Shown: piece by piece, positions 51,890-52,098 of the stretch
Position numbering within the stretch: the first letter of the stretch is position 1
How the letters are laid out: each line of letters opens with the position of its first letter
NCBI GenBank assembly: GCA_003671275.1
Contig: QWPB01000013.1
Coordinates: 1 to 52,098, forward strand
Direction of reading: 5' to 3'
DNA from: Planctomycetota bacterium
Lineage (GTDB): Bacteria > Planctomycetota > Planctomycetia > Planctomycetales > Planctomycetaceae
DNA length: 52,098 nt
Position numbers and translations under genes: made by a program
The notes under the pieces: generated by a model
Database searches by the model: none
Told to the model about the DNA's origin: nothing
What the model saw: only the letters and a program-made list of their open reading frames with translations

Positions 51890-52098
51890 TTAGTGGGGGC
51901 CTGGGGGTGGAATAGGTTCCGTAGAACGGGTTTTCAGCAGCTCTTGTGCGGCATGATATGCCGTGGAAACTCCCGGTTGCGGCAACAATCCCCCTCCCAG
52001 GATCAGCGCTGCGAGTGTCAACACCGCAATGGTTTCCCGTGCCCCCATTTTCAGGTCAACCGCCGAAACATGCCGGGTTCCCGTAAACAACAGAAAAT
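51890..52098 (-). CDS. C-terminal part of a NADH-quinone oxidoreductase subunit M-like protein, 5' end outside window
   Basis: The frame is open to the right edge, giving the last 69 residues. FLLFTGTRHVSAVDLKMGAR then ETIAVLTLAALILGGGLLPQ is a membrane helix with a closing GLLPQP, close to the end of NuoM and related antiporter-like subunits (DL..RE, then helix, then G.yPqP). It would belong to complex I, a proton-pumping NADH:quinone oxidoreductase. Only the end is visible, so NuoL or an Mrp-type antiporter subunit cannot be excluded. nuoN, which often follows nuoM, does not follow here: the next gene encodes the STAS protein. Confidence 0.6.
   Translation of the reverse strand, partial: FLLFTGTRHVSAVDLKMGARETIAVLTLAALILGGGLLPQPGVSTAYHAAQELLKTRSTEPIPPPGPH

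Noticed and set aside
1-52098. tRNA, rRNA, CRISPR arrays and prophage genes
   Set aside because: No cloverleaf, rRNA stretch, regular spacer array or phage structural gene was noticed in the gaps; the repeats found are palindromic or direct pairs only.

Overview
The window looks like chromosomal DNA from a planctomycete (family Planctomycetaceae or a close relative). Several lineage signatures point there: a DUF1559 protein with a type IV pilin-like leader and a small lipoprotein beside it, a PSCyt1/PSCyt2/PSD1 cytochrome protein, a giant PVC-type haem-domain protein, three Hanks-type Ser/Thr kinases fused to different modules (one with WD40 repeats, one with FHA), a bactofilin, and many secreted proteins of unknown function. 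Base composition is GC-rich throughout. I saw no rRNA, tRNA, CRISPR array, transposase or phage gene.

Layout. 1-1718: the 3' end of a thioredoxin/TPR co-chaperone-like gene, a MoaD/ThiS-type sulfur carrier and a small membrane protein. 1899-12341: the most distinctive block, seven genes on one strand: bactofilin, a 189-aa protein, an 81-aa protein, a 1005-aa helical protein that repeats the domain of the 189-aa protein, a 1222-aa STAND-like/TPR protein with a degenerate P-loop, a SlyD-like FKBP isomerase, and a Ser/Thr kinase whose membrane anchor is split off by a frameshift at a run of eleven C. csrA follows on the other strand. 12746-24804: a secreted alpha/beta hydrolase, a 1674-aa redox protein (SGNH, beta-propeller, HEAT, discoidin, azurin-like copper and cytochrome c domains), a membrane protein, a C-terminal-haem cytochrome, two secreted proteins and a 58-aa secreted peptide, with clear bidirectional terminators between convergent genes. 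24894-31411: a PSCyt1/PSD1 cytochrome protein, the lipoprotein plus a frameshifted DUF1559 gene, and rhamnulokinase. 31561-35200: a kinase-WD40 gene bracketed by two direct repeats, then a cluster of palindromic repeats. 35499-52098: ftsY, a HEAT/TPR protein, a VOC protein, an AlkC/AlkD-like repair protein, hemB, an aminotransferase, glcE, a tatA / M28 peptidase / sugar isomerase operon, a kinase-FHA protein, a leader-bearing methyltransferase, a STAS protein and the end of a NuoM-like gene.

How the parts fit. Housekeeping genes (ftsY, hemB, csrA, tatA, glcE) are scattered among lineage-specific signalling and secreted proteins. The best candidate for an undescribed system is the bactofilin-to-kinase block: a cytoskeletal scaffold, large helical/TPR partners, a peptidyl-prolyl isomerase and a kinase that may switch between soluble and membrane-bound forms. 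Three families of intergenic palindromic or direct repeats recur within the window and probably across the genome. All similarity statements come from reading the sequence and recognising motifs; no database search was made.
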